A stretch of DNA of 64,000 nt from Mycogone perniciosa (Eukaryota; Ascomycota; Sordariomycetes; Hypocreales; Hypocreaceae). The stretch spans positions 248,001-312,000 of the forward strand of contig JAOALB010000005.1 in assembly GCA_025331125.1 (NCBI GenBank). The letters are read 5' to 3'. Below the pieces are notes generated by a model. The model ran no database searches and had not been told where the DNA came from. It saw only the letters and a program-made list of their open reading frames with translations. The translations under genes were made by a program, and so were the position numbers. Shown here piece after piece: positions 10,140 to 21,750 of this stretch (positions are counted from its first letter, which is position 1; each line of letters begins with the position of its first letter).

Positions 10140-13100
10140 TGTGAGGAATTAAAGTACAGCAGACTTGGACTGTTTTGCTTGCAGGAAAATCAGTGCAGGC
10201 ACAGTTTTAATCTTCAACAAGAGTGTTTCGATTATTTATTAAGAAGAGATAGAATTGATCATGTGGATGCTGATGTATAGAGCTATTTATTTTGTTGGCA
10301 GTGTGAAGGGACTCGGGGGTCCGGACGCTTCGCCGACGGATGTAATACTAGTTGAGCCTATAGCCAATGGTCACCTCAGGCCGTTGGGGCGAAAGCTCCT
10401 ATCAAATACACTTCATGCGCTAATCTGAGGTTGTCTCGGTGTACGAGACCGCGAAGGCAACATGGCGGAGATGATGACCATCGAACGATGAAGCGTTGTT
10501 TCGGAAGCAATGGGAGGCGTGCTATTTTGCGAATCTCACGACTCAGATATCGGAATCATCAATACTGGCGGACAACGGGGCAGACTTTCCGAGGGAATAC
10601 TAAAAAACGTTCGGAATGTGCTTCATGAAACACTATCGGCAGTTAGAACCGCTATGGAGATGGAAATGCCTGAAGGCCCATAATAGTTATTCTATAAATT
10701 ATCGCAAAAAACCTTTCTTTTGGGCGTTGATCCCCGTTGAAAAGCGCTGCTGCTAATTAGTGGAGCGGTTCGTCATTTTCGGAACTTGATGGCTGTGTTT
10801 TTGTGTCAGCCACTCGGGCTGATAGCCGACTAGTACTCCATCTGGCCCAAACTACGAAGTACCTTGGCTTTTATTTGTCTAGGTACTCTCTATCTAAGGA
10901 ATGATCGGGGAAAGATGGCCGTAGATATTTAGTGTCTCGACGCATCAATGGTTGGGATCCACTACGGCCCGCGATATCCGGTCCCACATCGGACCGCTCT
11001 CTGCGGCTCCGCATCTGGTTAAACTATCTCGTTTTGTTGTTGGACAGTCGCACTGGAATTGGGAAGTTGTGGTAGTGTGGGGGACGGTGATCGCGGCTTG
11101 GATATATCTTCTCCATAACTAGTTAGCAATACAAAAGGAGACAGCCGTATTTGACGGCGGACCTCTTTTCCGATTACCTTTTCGGGAGGGTTATCAAGTC
11201 AGCCGACTTCAACATCCCTGCCTCAATAGGCGTAGCCTACGCGGGAAACACGGCTATATTTAATATAGCAGACTCGAAAAGCGCAATTTGGACCAGCCCA
11301 ACCATCTTCAATAACTCGCCTGCTCCAACACATCAGACCTGACCAACACGGCTGTGTTCCAGCTGATCGAACCATACACTGCTGACTTGTTCACAGCGTT
11401 CATTCCAGTTAAGTCGATTTTTTCCTGTATTGTGTTGGCACTTGATATGCAGCGTCTGTGAATTGTCCTATCTCTTCCTCTCTCATTAGCATCATCACTA
11501 TCTCCCCGCCAATACGCCTATTGTATATGAAAGGATTATGTTATTAGAAGCCAAGACTCTGCTGTAATAGTCTAGACTTTATCATTATATTGCTATCACG
11601 AAGTACTACACCTTTAGGTGGGGGGCCTTCGGTAAGTTGGTTTCCGAAGGCCCTATTCTAATATGTTGGCTGATACTTGGCACTCCTTGCTTTTGGCTTA
11701 CAGATCTAGAAATCGCCTGATTTACCGGGCGTAATGGGGTGATTTTGCTGACAGAGCAAATAATACAATAGTAATTCTCCTGCAATATTTACAGTAGCTC
11801 TTCTGTCGGATACTTTTAACCTAGTTGTGGGAAGAAGGTCATAATACGAGGAATACGTATATATTATCTCGCGTAATTGAAGACATCTCTAAGTGGACTT
11901 TAGATGGATCTTTCACACACTGCACTAAGATTTATCAGGTAAATTGTACGAACCTGATTACTATTCTACTCGTATGTAGTACTAGCTCTCTAGCGTTGAT
12001 GAAGGATCCAATTTTGTGAGAGAACAGATACTACCGTACGGAGTGCTGCCATACGAAGGAGTTTGTAATCAAGGTCCAAGAGCACAGATACGGAGAACGA
12101 GTTTAGTTTCCGCGGCATTGAAAATTGGCTGCACGGGAAGCCACAAGAGATAGCGAAGGAATATATTACTTCTTCAGACGCATCTATACAAGTAACCAGT
12201 AGAGATGGAATCCAGGTGAATTATACCCTTATCCTTGTAATGTGGCTGCTGACCACGTCAGCGCGTTGCGCGACAACTCTGTTCAACGAAATAAACTATA
12301 CCAGCTTACGCCTTCTCCAAAGTAGTGTGTTAATTAATAATAATTATACTCCATTATCCAACATGTATAGAGTGCTTGGCCTATGTATCAGTGATACTAT
12401 TCATTACTACTTGTGACTTTTATCATGTCTTTTCTGGTGGAGAGAGAATTCTAGATATTGTTTAAATCTTCAAGGGACCCCTGTGAGCTATTACACTCAG
12501 AAAATGGCGCATTTCTATCAGATACAGGGGTCACTCGGGTATACGGGAAATAAACAGGGGATAGGGTCGTATTTATTGGTAATTATGCTTAAACTTTAAG
12601 CAACGTGCTCTGTATGTATATTGTCTCACAAGGATCTCAAATTCTTCCCAGGCATTTGCAGCCTGAATGGTTCAGCCTTGCCGCAAAATCACTTCATAGC
12701 AGAAATGCTGCTTACAAGTTATGCTGGCAAAGCTGACTGATAATTAGATAGCAAGGAGTACCATCTTCCGTATTGATATAAAGTAGGTATCTGTGCATGG
12801 TTGTCCTTATACCTACCCTACTTCACCTCTGAGATCCTTGGGGGTGTAGTAGGGATGTGGGATGCGTCTAGGGTTAGAGGAAACGGGCCCTGTGGGGGCT
12901 AAATGTGCTTTGTTTATGCCCAACAGAGAAGAGAATTGATCTTTGGAAACATATCCACTGGGGTGGATATTGGGAATAACGAGGAATCCGTCTGGAAGAA
13001 TGGATTAGAATACGACATGGTGTAATGTGATACGTCAGCTCAGGAAGTAGGTGGTGGCTGACGCAAGCTATAGCATAAAACCGAGTAGTCATATAAGAAA

Positions 13101-13280
13101 AAAAACATACAAGGCAAAGAATAAGAGTGGACTTATAGATCAGGGAGAGTAGAGCCCAAGGCCCACCTGGTAGATGAGTCAGAATATATAAAGGGATGGT
13201 AGTCTCCATCTAAATCTCCCAATACACTCGCCAACATTTTAATTTCGCTTATTGCCTCTACCAATTCATCTCTATTAACA
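10140..13280. other. Long gene-poor stretch
   Basis: About 3.1 kb with only short, non-conserved frames on both strands. Base composition becomes clearly AT-rich after about 11.5 kb (for example 11820-12420). A perfect 10-bp inverted repeat lies at 11623-11653. I found no transposase-like or other recognisable protein and no tRNA. It could be old, heavily mutated mobile or genic sequence. Confidence 0.5.
11623..11653. repeat. Perfect 10-bp inverted repeat with 11-nt loop
   Basis: GGGCCTTCGG at 11623-11632 and its exact reverse complement CCGAAGGCCC at 11644-11653 are separated by 11 nt. It is G+C-rich inside AT-rich flanks, so it would form a stable hairpin. No gene adjoins it. Confidence 0.8.
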
Positions 13281-13637
13281 ATGGTGTCTATTAAATTTGC
13301 GGCAATTCTAGCCTCAGCGACCTTAATATCTGCCACACAACTTGTATGTATCTCGCAATTCCTCTGATGCAAAACTACCATCCACTAATGTTATCTACAG
13401 ATATTTAACGCAAACCAACAGATATGGGTAGAGGATACCGATCGTAGCAGCCGTAAGGTTTATCTCAACCGCCCTGGTAAATTTAATAATGGCTGGGCAT
13501 TCATATGGGCCAACGACGTAAACCACTACGGTACAAAACTTGTATGCAACGGCTTCGCCTATAAGTGGTCTAAGGAGCGCAAGGTGATCTATTTTGAGGT
13601 CGTCTCTTCGGATCACACTGGACATCACAGATATTAG
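13281..13637 (+). CDS. Small secreted protein, effector-like, unknown function
   Basis: Two exons, 13281-13343 and 13401-13637, 99 residues, too short and too split to show up as a single frame. The first exon is almost exactly a signal peptide (MVSIKFAAILASATLISATQ), and the 57-bp intron (GTATGT donor, CTACAG acceptor) falls right behind it, as is common for secreted fungal proteins. The mature part is rich in aromatic and charged residues (NNGWAFIWANDVNHYG, FAYKWSKERK) and has a single Cys, so no disulfide pairing within a chain. The stop TAG overlaps a perfect GTAAGT donor. If that donor is spliced to the CAG at 13688-13690, the junction still reads TA|G, so the protein would end at the same place. 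No known family recognised. It sits alone in a gene-poor region. Confidence 0.55.
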
Positions 13638-13837
13638 TAAGTACTTGTGAATGGCTTTGGCATCTACCAACTATTAACATGCCGTCAGGCGGTCACGAAA
13701 TCGCCCAAGATCCAAATGTTCCTAAACAGACGTGTAGGACTTCGAGTTAAGCTATACAGAGGTCTGTTTCAAAGGTACACTTTACGCCGTGCAGCAGAAA
13801 GCAGTCTCATCAATATTCCGGCAAGTGGATTGAGAAA

Positions 13838-13942
13838 ATGAAGGTGTTGGTTTTCTTCTGCTTTTTCTTTACCTTGTGTTGTTGCAAGATGTCAGCAACC
13901 GATGCTGCTAAGATTTTGAAGGCAAACGAACGTCATGGTTAG
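13838..13942 (+). CDS. Possible 34-residue hydrophobic, Cys-rich peptide
   Basis: An ATG opens a very short frame beginning MKVLVFFCFFFTLCCCKM, which looks like a signal peptide or single membrane anchor followed by about 16 polar residues. It lies 200 bp behind the small secreted protein. It could be an expressed micro-peptide, part of that transcript's 3' region, or chance. Low confidence. Confidence 0.18.
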   Translation: MKVLVFFCFFFTLCCCKMSATDAAKILKANERHG

Positions 13943-14961
13943 CTTGCTAGATGCAGGGTGTCGGATGCAACGAGTTTGAGATTTTTATTACCTTCAGTCT
14001 GTTAGTATTATTTATCTACATACAATCTTGATTTCCCCCTTCAACAAGAAAATGGGTCATCAATTTGTTCAATAATGTCTGATTTCACTTCCAAACCCCA
14101 ACAATAAAGGCTTTTGGCCCCTAAGCTGTCAAACTGCCGTGAATCTGTGCCTTTGGTCCTTCGGTGCATCTCCCTCAGCTGCAAAGGTATATGGAGGAGA
14201 TGGGATAGTAGAGAAGTTAGGATTCATGTGCTCTGGCGTGGAGCAAGAAGCGGGTCTCGTTGGGGCCTCGTAATCCTATACAATGCTGCGAAAGCTGATG
14301 CGAGTAGAGCGTCTAGCATGTATAATCGGATGGTGATTTTGTCATTTGATTCTTAAGGGTTTTATCACAATGGCGGAGTTACTAGGTAGTGATGCTGCTG
14401 CCACCCATCACGAAAGTAGCCGGCTTCGCTGAACAATTCCCCAACCACTTTGCTCTTTCACCAGTCCAATGCTCTATCTGACTTGGTTGCAAGGTCGCAT
14501 GGGTACCGATATCAAATGTGCCAGTCATCCAGATGCGAGGGACCTACGATATCTTGTGTTGTGTCTAACGTCCATTACGTCTGAAGGTGAACGATATTGT
14601 GGCAAAAGAATGACAAATCAATGCTCGGGATGATAATGCTAACAGGAAATATTTACATAACCGGGACAAATAGAAAGAATGGAGGGTTTCGTTAGTGCAG
14701 GATCAGTAATCTACCGCGCGGGACGATCCGTTACCGTTCCCATCAACGAATTACGTTGGCCAGCGTATGCGTATGAGGTAATATGAAGGGAGTGGGAGGG
14801 GGATTTCGATTTCTAACATTTAGTAAGCCTCCTCCCTCATTTATTCGGCGTATTACTCCTCTCCAAGCGGTCATAAGCAGTCTCACGCCCACTCATAGCT
14901 TCAGGCAATGCCCAAACAGTGACCGCGTCCACGTATCGTTACTTCATCAACTTTTGTCAAA
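13943..14961. other. Intergenic region upstream of the glutathione transferase
   Basis: No convincing gene. Short frames at 14114-14356 and 14783-14968 (+) have no family features. The 14700-14960 part is the likely promoter and 5' leader of the ECM4-like gene. Confidence 0.5.
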
Positions 14962-16473
14962 ATGGTAAGACAGCCTGCCGTGCCTGAGTTTGGTCAACCA
15001 ATACTACAGATAGCGAGGACAGAATAACGTGCACTACGTTTGGTAGGCACGAGACAAATGATCATTATGCTAATAGGTCTGTTTTGTTCCAGTCCAACGG
15101 TAGCATCACCAACTGGAGAAGCTTTTCCGATAAATCCGGAAACTTTCAACGTCCACAAACCACTTTTCGGAATTGGATTTCCAACAAGCCGGGATCTAGG
15201 TTTCCAGCAGAGAAGGGCAGATATCACCTTTATGTTAGCTATGCCTGTCCTTGGGTAAGTGTTCAACGCCGTACTGGAATTCTTGATCAAAAGTACAGGC
15301 TAATATAGGATACAGGCCCATAGAGTTTTGATTGCTCGGAAGTTGAAAGGCCTAGAGGATATCATCTCGTTTACTGCTGTGCACTGGCATCTGCAGGATG
15401 GCGGTATGTTCTGAGATCCCTAGTTGGCTTGGTGAAAAGCTAATCGAGAGACTGGACTTAAATATGCTGACCTTTGAATTACTAGGATGGCGTTTCGCAA
15501 CTACCGAGGATAGAGATGCTGAAGCCGAGAATGTTACTGCAGACCCTCTTCATGAAGGATTTACTCACTTACGACATGTCTATTATGAGTCTGACCCTGA
15601 CTATCAGGCCCGATTCAGTGTCCCGGTACTCTATGACAAAATTCAGAGAGTTATTGTAAATAATGAAAGCAGTGAGATCCTCCGCATGTTTGGTACGGAG
15701 GTTAGCATCCATCACCCTTAGCCATCACTTCCTTTCGAGGTAATTGCTGATCAAGTACCAGTTTCATGACATCATTGCCGAAAAGTACGGCAAGGTCTCG
15801 CTATACCCTGAAACACTCCAAAAACAGATTGACGAGACGCATACATGGCACTATGACACTATCAACAATGGCGTGTATAAGTGTGGTGTTGCAAGCACGC
15901 AAGAAGCCTATGAGCATGCTGTTACAGAATTGTTTGAGGCTCTCGACAAGGCTGAGACTCACCTACAAGCTGTCGCTGGACCCTACTGGTTTGGCCAGAA
16001 TATGACTGAAGTTGACATAAGACTGTGAGCAACACTCGCCTTTCATTGCTAGAGCAGATCTCGTAAGCATATACTTGAAGTCGGTGCTAACAACCTTCTA
16101 GATATGTCACCATTATCCGCTTTGATGTATGTGGTCCATTTGACCTTATTCCCCCCCTCCCCCCTTGAAGAATCATGATTGAAGCTAAATAACGGCTTCA
16201 CTAACAACTTTGCAGACCGTATACGTTCAGCACTTCAAGTGCAACATTCGGGACATTCGATCTGGCTACCCGCATATCCACAAATGGCTACGAAATCTCT
16301 ACTGGAATGTCCCAGCATTCAGAGAGACCACCAGTTTTCTTCATATTAAAAATCACTACACCAAGAGCCATACCCCCATTAACCCCTTGGCCATCACTCC
16401 TGTTGGACCACTTCCACACATCTTGCCGCTGGATGAAGAAGTTCCTGCTGTGAAAGGATTTGGAAAGTTTTGA
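14962..16473 (+). CDS. Glutathione S-transferase, ECM4/omega-like (glutathionyl-hydroquinone reductase family)
   Basis: Seven exons: 14962-14964, 15093-15254, 15316-15403, 15486-15700, 15762-16024, 16102-16126, 16216-16473, 337 residues. The first exon holds only the ATG, joined over a 128-bp intron to SNGSITNW; no other in-frame ATG exists, which supports this unusual start. The N-terminal thioredoxin-like domain has the RYHLYVSYACPW motif whose Cys forms the mixed disulfide with glutathione, then AHRVLIARKLKGLED. NNESSEILRMF is the glutathione-binding SNAIL/TRAIL-type segment. The C-terminal helical domain has WHYDTINNGVYKCG, GPYWFGQNMTEVDIRLYVT and YVQHFKCNIRDI, all typical of the family. 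It reduces glutathionyl-quinones or removes glutathione from conjugates. A 25-bp microexon encodes the YVTIIRFD segment. Confidence 0.93.
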
Positions 16474-16596
16474 ATAATTATCATAGATGATGGAACATAA
16501 AGCCCTTGTCTACCTCTTGCTTGTATTTATGCTCGGTAGTGTCTCATCTCATAAATCCTTGCACATCTCATTAAGAAAATCCGGCTATTGCTATTT

Positions 16597-17814
16597 CTAC
16601 TCATCCATACCAGCAGCCAGGGCATTCTTCATCAACCACTCCCGATACACTGTCTTTATCCAAATACCCAGGTGCCTTAAGAACGCAACAACCTTGTAGC
16701 ATCCAACAAGAGACCTCGTACTACCAATCGTAAATGTCTCAATCAGATCCACGCAGTCTGCTTTATCTCTCACAAATGACATAAACCAGTCCCCGCCACG
16801 GAGTGAAATAACGGGAAGTGTAATGTCGACCATCAGGGAAGTCTGCGATGTGCCTGCTAATGGCCGCAATCGCTTTAGGTGTCCAGTAGCCCAGGTCGAT
16901 AGCTGCGCCTTTGCTTCTTGGTGCGACCCTTTAGGCGTCTTTGTCACAATACTGACGGCGATGGGCCGGTCTCTGACAGGCTGGTAAGATGTATGGTTGA
17001 TATAATTGAAGTCAGGAACATGTTTGAGCCGCCTTTGCGATGCAGCAATGATATTATCTCCAGCAAGAGCCAGACAAAAGTCGACCGTCTTGGATTGTGT
17101 GTCGGCGCCGATACGATGGTGTGGTAAATACGGCTTGCTAATAAGTGCACCCGTCACATCCCAATGTTGCACTAAGCCAGCGAAGCACTCAAAGACAAAA
17201 TCCAGCAATGGTTCATGCACTCGGGCGTTCCAAGCTGCTTCTGACACATTCTCCAGGTCGCATTCTTCTGTACGGTTGACGATCTTCTTCAAGATCCTGA
17301 GCTCTTCGGATGCGTCCCACGAGTCAAGTCCCTGGCTTTGGGCCCACTGTTGTGAATCGTAGAAACTGGCATTGGAGAGTTGGTCCTTCGACAAGGTCAG
17401 GGCCGACTGAACGTCCGCTTCAATCGACCTCGGAACAATTCCACGAGCATTTTGAATACTATACGCATCGTTAAACAATTGTGCTACATCTGAGGGCAGC
17501 TGGTCAGGTCGCCACAGTGTGGTTATTCTGACATCCTTGTCAGCAAATCGTAAGTTGGAAATGCTGAAAGGACTCCGCGTGCGTCGTGACTTGCTGCCAC
17601 TCGTGATTTCGATCCTCGTCGACCCTGTAACAGAACTCGTATCGAGGAACTGCGCATCTTCAGGGATGGATCGTTGGCGTAGACTTAGAGAATATGATGC
17701 ATTTCTCTTCCGGCGTTTCGATGGTGGTTTGGCTTGGGGCGTTCCTTCGAGGTTGTTGACGATGTCAGCGTCCTCGCAAAGGTGTATCCAAGTTTCAATA
17801 CGCGCACGGCTCAT
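16597..17814 (-). CDS. PD-(D/E)XK nuclease-like domain protein
   Basis: Single exon, 405 residues. It has a basic low-complexity N-terminal part (PPSKRRKRNAS) with Ser/Arg stretches, then a C-terminal domain of the kind found in large numbers in ascomycetes and named for a PD-(D/E)XK-like restriction-endonuclease fold. The metal-binding Asp is D245 in KTVDFCLAL. The second half-motif, normally S-I-E-T-K, here reads SIVTK (290-292), so the acidic residue is Val. The following WATGHLKRL helix fits the family. If the alignment is right the active site is incomplete. Function unknown; members often sit in variable regions and near mobile DNA. The frame is otherwise undamaged. Confidence 0.75.
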   Translation of the reverse strand: MSRARIETWIHLCEDADIVNNLEGTPQAKPPSKRRKRNASYSLSLRQRSIPEDAQFLDTSSVTGSTRIEITSGSKSRRTRSPFSISNLRFADKDVRITTLWRPDQLPSDVAQLFNDAYSIQNARGIVPRSIEADVQSALTLSKDQLSNASFYDSQQWAQSQGLDSWDASEELRILKKIVNRTEECDLENVSEAAWNARVHEPLLDFVFECFAGLVQHWDVTGALISKPYLPHHRIGADTQSKTVDFCLALAGDNIIAASQRRLKHVPDFNYINHTSYQPVRDRPIAVSIVTKTPKGSHQEAKAQLSTWATGHLKRLRPLAGTSQTSLMVDITLPVISLRGGDWFMSFVRDKADCVDLIETFTIGSTRSLVGCYKVVAFLRHLGIWIKTVYREWLMKNALAAGMDE

Positions 17815-18241
17815 GTTTGGCAGTTTGGATGAGGATTGTTGAGGATAAAACAGGGACAGTAAAGGAAATACAACTCGTATAGAGCATTAGGAGCTTTTAC
17901 TGTTGTATTATAGCGTTGCAAACACCCTAGTAAAAATTATTTATAGTGAGGAGGATAAGACATGGTAATTAGAGTTATTAACAGCGATGAGAGTAACATA
18001 TGTGCATATTATGTTCTTACTGCATAATATTATGCCAGCTATGCATTGGAGGATGAATCAATAGGCCAGTAAGTGATCACCAGCAAAACACCATGATCAA
18101 GTCGCGATAGTTCGCGATCACTGAAAAGAGCCACTGGCGAGTGAACTATAAATGTATATAGATCCCCGTTTCCTGCTTCCCTTGACATAGGTACTAGCCA
18201 GCCGGTAACGAGAATCTTTACTCGTACTTGATCAATTGGTT
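17815..18241. other. Intergenic, AT-rich divergent promoter region
   Basis: Lies between the minus-strand PD-(D/E)XK-like gene and the plus-strand small spliced gene. AT-rich stretches occur near 17880-18020. No gene seen. Confidence 0.5.
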
Positions 18242-18761
18242 ATGAGCTGTAATGCATCACCAGCGCCCCAATCTTCTGCCAGCATAAAACTTACCCACAG
18301 TTTATCCCTGTGGAAGGCGGCGCCAAAGGCGGCGAGCCCAGGAACAGCCGGCATTCTATTACCGGAGAGCAAAATCACCTTCGACAAGGATGCAGTGATT
18401 CAAATTGTGACTTGGCATAAGGACCAATGGGTGAGTCAGGACAGCACCGAGACTCTCCAGCTGAAAATGTATTTTGCCAACCAGGGCCAACCAGGGTTGT
18501 CTGGGCGGGTCAGTGGACGAACTCATGACCCGTTCTCCCCCTCCAAGAATCAAAATAACGTCCAACTTGGGAGAATTACAAAGCAATGGTGTGGTCAATC
18601 ACGGCGCTGATTGCTACATTGATGGGTCGATAAGGGTTGACCGAGAAAAAAGGAAGTTCTGCCAAGAAATCCTTGCTTGGAGTGGATGCAAACCCTGGAC
18701 TGTGGACGTCGAAGCCTTCAGCCGGGCCAATACTATTACTGCAGACATATCTCGATCTTAG
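18242..18761 (+). CDS. Small spliced gene of unknown function
   Basis: Two exons, 18242-18430 and 18495-18761, 151 residues, on the following reading. A canonical GTGAGT donor directly after the TGG of DQW and a CAG acceptor at 18492-18494 join two frames that are each open but out of register in the unspliced sequence. Another CAG ten bases earlier would keep the first frame and give a different C-terminus. No signal peptide. The C-terminal part is charged (RVDREKRKFCQEILAW) with four Cys in all after the junction. I recognise no family. It could also be decayed sequence that happens to splice in frame. Confidence 0.35.
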
Positions 18762-19913
18762 GACCCAGTAAGACAGGCATGCGCGGGGAGTACTGATCGA
18801 GGCAAGGGGATTTGATAGACCATTGTCAGGTCACCTTGTTCTGACTGCCTCATCTCCAGCAGGCCACACATATGCTGGTTGGTTCAGACAATCTACGGAA
18901 CGGCTCGGGGTCTCCTCCACCTTGGGGCGTGAAAAGGTCTGCCAGCGTCCTGAGACTCTTGCACGTTCGACCACATACTTTGTAGTTTATTTTATAGTTT
19001 ATTTTACCTTGAAATAGGTATATTAGCATACGAAGTACGAAGTACTACTAGTAATATTATGTGGCGATAAAGTTAACCTATGTACTCCTATAGACCAGGG
19101 TACTCGGATTTCAATTTGCCAAGGTTTGACAGGGATGTTCAAACACGATCCACTCCTACCTAGCATGCAAAACATTGATCAATCAGTTGGGGTATGACAC
19201 GGAACACATTCGCTCAGAAACAACGCGGCGCATATCCAGTGGTGTCATCAGACAGGTTGGCTAATATGTATGCATGTTGCATGTGTGTGGAGTGTGTCGA
19301 CACCAATGCGATTGATGATTTGCTCGATTCTCAGGGAGTGAAGTAGGTGGCGGAAATATACATACATGCCGGAGAGAAGATATTCGCGGTCCACAAAGTA
19401 GATGGTGATTGAAATCCATCATGAAATGATGAGAAACACAGAATCTAGAGTACCCAAGACACATTATTTTACCAGCATCTACCAGTCATTGCGTTCAACA
19501 AACGAATTGGAGTGGCTTTAAGCTTTAGTTGTTTGAATTAGCAGCTTCATTCTATCGAAAGTATCCTCGACTCTAGCCCAGCACAAGGCTCTGCTGTACG
19601 GTGACGTGATTATCTTTGTGGCTGTTAAATGCAAACATTATTGGATTCCTCAACTATCGTGCAAAACAGGATCATCGTGGAGGGATAGTCACCGCTATTC
19701 CAAATTAACCATCAATGCCCTCAAACCAGCCTATAAAAGCCATATAAATCTCCTTAGCGAGTTGTCGTTCTCTGGCGAAGCAAACTACCTGGCGCAAAGA
19801 ACGCATTCTTCCCTATTCACATTCTTGTTAAGTCGGCCTGATACGTATCTTAATTGAGTAATCGAGACGTCCTCTCTTGGATCTCTACTCAATCATCTCT
19901 GTCTATCCCAGTC
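18762..19913. other. Intergenic region upstream of the P450
   Basis: No gene recognised. Paired TACGAAGTAC-type motifs lie near 19028-19048. Most of the stretch is AT-rich. The last 250 bp are the likely promoter of the P450. Confidence 0.5.
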
Positions 19914-21750
19914 ATGCTCCTAATCACGAGCGTGCCTCTGCAGGCCGCCTCCTTGGGTGCGGTGCTGTGTCTTGTGACATGGTTCACATCTTTCTTTCTG
20001 GGTGGGAAGAGAACGGCAAATGTCTTTCCTACAGGACCCAAGGGTTGGCCCATAGTTGGAAACATATTCCTCATGCTCAAGGTATTTGCACATCCCGAAA
20101 AGGAACTCCCTAAGCTCGCTAGCAAATTCGGTGGGCTCTGTATGCTGTGGCTTGCTTCCCAGCCTGCTTTGATTATCAGCGAGCCAGAACATGCAAAGGA
20201 ACTTCTTGATAAGGTATGGTGTTCAAATAAAATCCTCCGCAAGATTTAAACTGACAGGATGTAGAAAGGGTCTGTGTTCTCCGACAGACCACCGCTAAAC
20301 GAATTCAGGCAGCGCCTCTGGCCCGGAAACCTGTTTCTGATGAGCCAGGGCGAGAAATTTCGCCTTGTAAGACGAATTTTCCACGACTTCCTTGGTGCTA
20401 AGCAGGCTTTTACTTTGAGGAAGTATCAGGACTACGAGTCCAAGATTATGCTTCGTGATCTTACCGTTCTTCCTGCCGAATTTGTTGACCACATGAGGCG
20501 ATATTCGATGAGCTCCATTTTCAGCGCGGCGTATGGTGTCAAGTTGTCTCAGATCAATCATCCCATTTTGCAAGATCTCTTCGTTGTCTGGGGAAAGATG
20601 GCCTACTGTAAGATCATGTTACGGAGAACGAAGAGGCAAAGTTGCTAACTAATCGGATCTGTCCAGACGCCCAACCTGGAACGCTCCCCATTGACTACTT
20701 CCCTTTTCTCCAAAGGCTTCCAGAGGGTCTCCAATATTGGCTTAAAATGGCGGATACTCTCAGGACTAGGGAGTCGGCTATTCACAGAGGTTTCTTTAGA
20801 GCACTTAAGAAACAAATAGCCGCTGGAATCGAGCCTCTATGTTTTGGGGCTAGTCTCATTAAGATCCAGGAGCAAGAAAGCATTGATGATGAGAATGCAA
20901 TCGGAATTATGGGGAGTTTGATTCTTGGAGGCTCCGATAGCACCAGCAACGTTTTACAGTATGTGGTCAAGATTGTAGCCATGAACCCAGATGCTGTTCG
21001 AGCCGCTCAAGAGGGTACGTTGAGCCGACCTTACATCCTGCACGATATATTGGCTAACCAACATTCTGGATAGAACTCGATCGAGTTGTTGGATCCCAGC
21101 GTCTGCCCACGTGGGAAGACGAGCCCAATCTGCCTTACGTCCGCGCTTTTATCAAGGAGGTTCACCGTTGGGCGCCTATCTTGAGTTTGGGTTCAGCACA
21201 CGCCTCTTCGCAAGCAGAAACCTACAATGGCTATACGATCCCCAAGGGGACGCTGGTCTTCCCTAACATCACATCTCTCCACCGCAACCTGGAACGATAC
21301 GGCGACCCGGATGTCTTCCGACCTGAGCGCTTCCTGGGTGATAACCGAAGCTCTAATGCCAGCGCAAAACACCCAGATTTCCTAAAGCGTGATCATGTTC
21401 ACTTTGGCTTCGGCCGCCGCCTATGCCCTGGTATCTTTATAGCCGATGCATCGCTGTTTATTTCCATCTCCCGACTGCTCTGGGCCTTTGACATTAACCC
21501 TCAGCCTGGTGAGCCACCATTGAACATGGACGACAAGTTTGGTAAGCTCTACCTTTGGTGAATATGCAGCATTGTGATGATGCAAGCTGACATGCTGAGG
21601 TGTGAAGAAGGATTTCTTTCTAGGCCTAAACCATTCAAAGTGTGCATTCTGCCTCGTTCGGATGCCGCTCGGCAAGTAATCGAGGAGAGTGCCGCAATGG
21701 CGCAGACGGATGTCATCGACTTCGATGCCGTCGAGGTTTTGAATGAGTAA
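19914..21750 (+). CDS. Cytochrome P450 monooxygenase
   Basis: Five exons: 19914-20213, 20265-20607, 20667-21014, 21074-21557, 21624-21750, 533 residues. It starts at the first in-frame ATG with a membrane anchor (LGAVLCLVTWFTSFFLGG), followed by the Pro-rich hinge GPKGWPIVGN. Diagnostic motifs: I-helix LGGSDSTSN, K-helix E-x-x-R in KEVHR, the PERF region in DVFRPERFLGD, and the heme loop FGFGRRLCPG with the ligand at Cys448. The last intron uses the GTGAAT donor at 21558, which restores the frame into PKPFKVCILPRSD; the earlier GTAAGC donor would cause a premature stop. The GPKGWPIVGN-type sequence resembles the O-methylsterigmatocystin oxidoreductase-like group, which is broad; substrate unknown. 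Confidence 0.92.
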
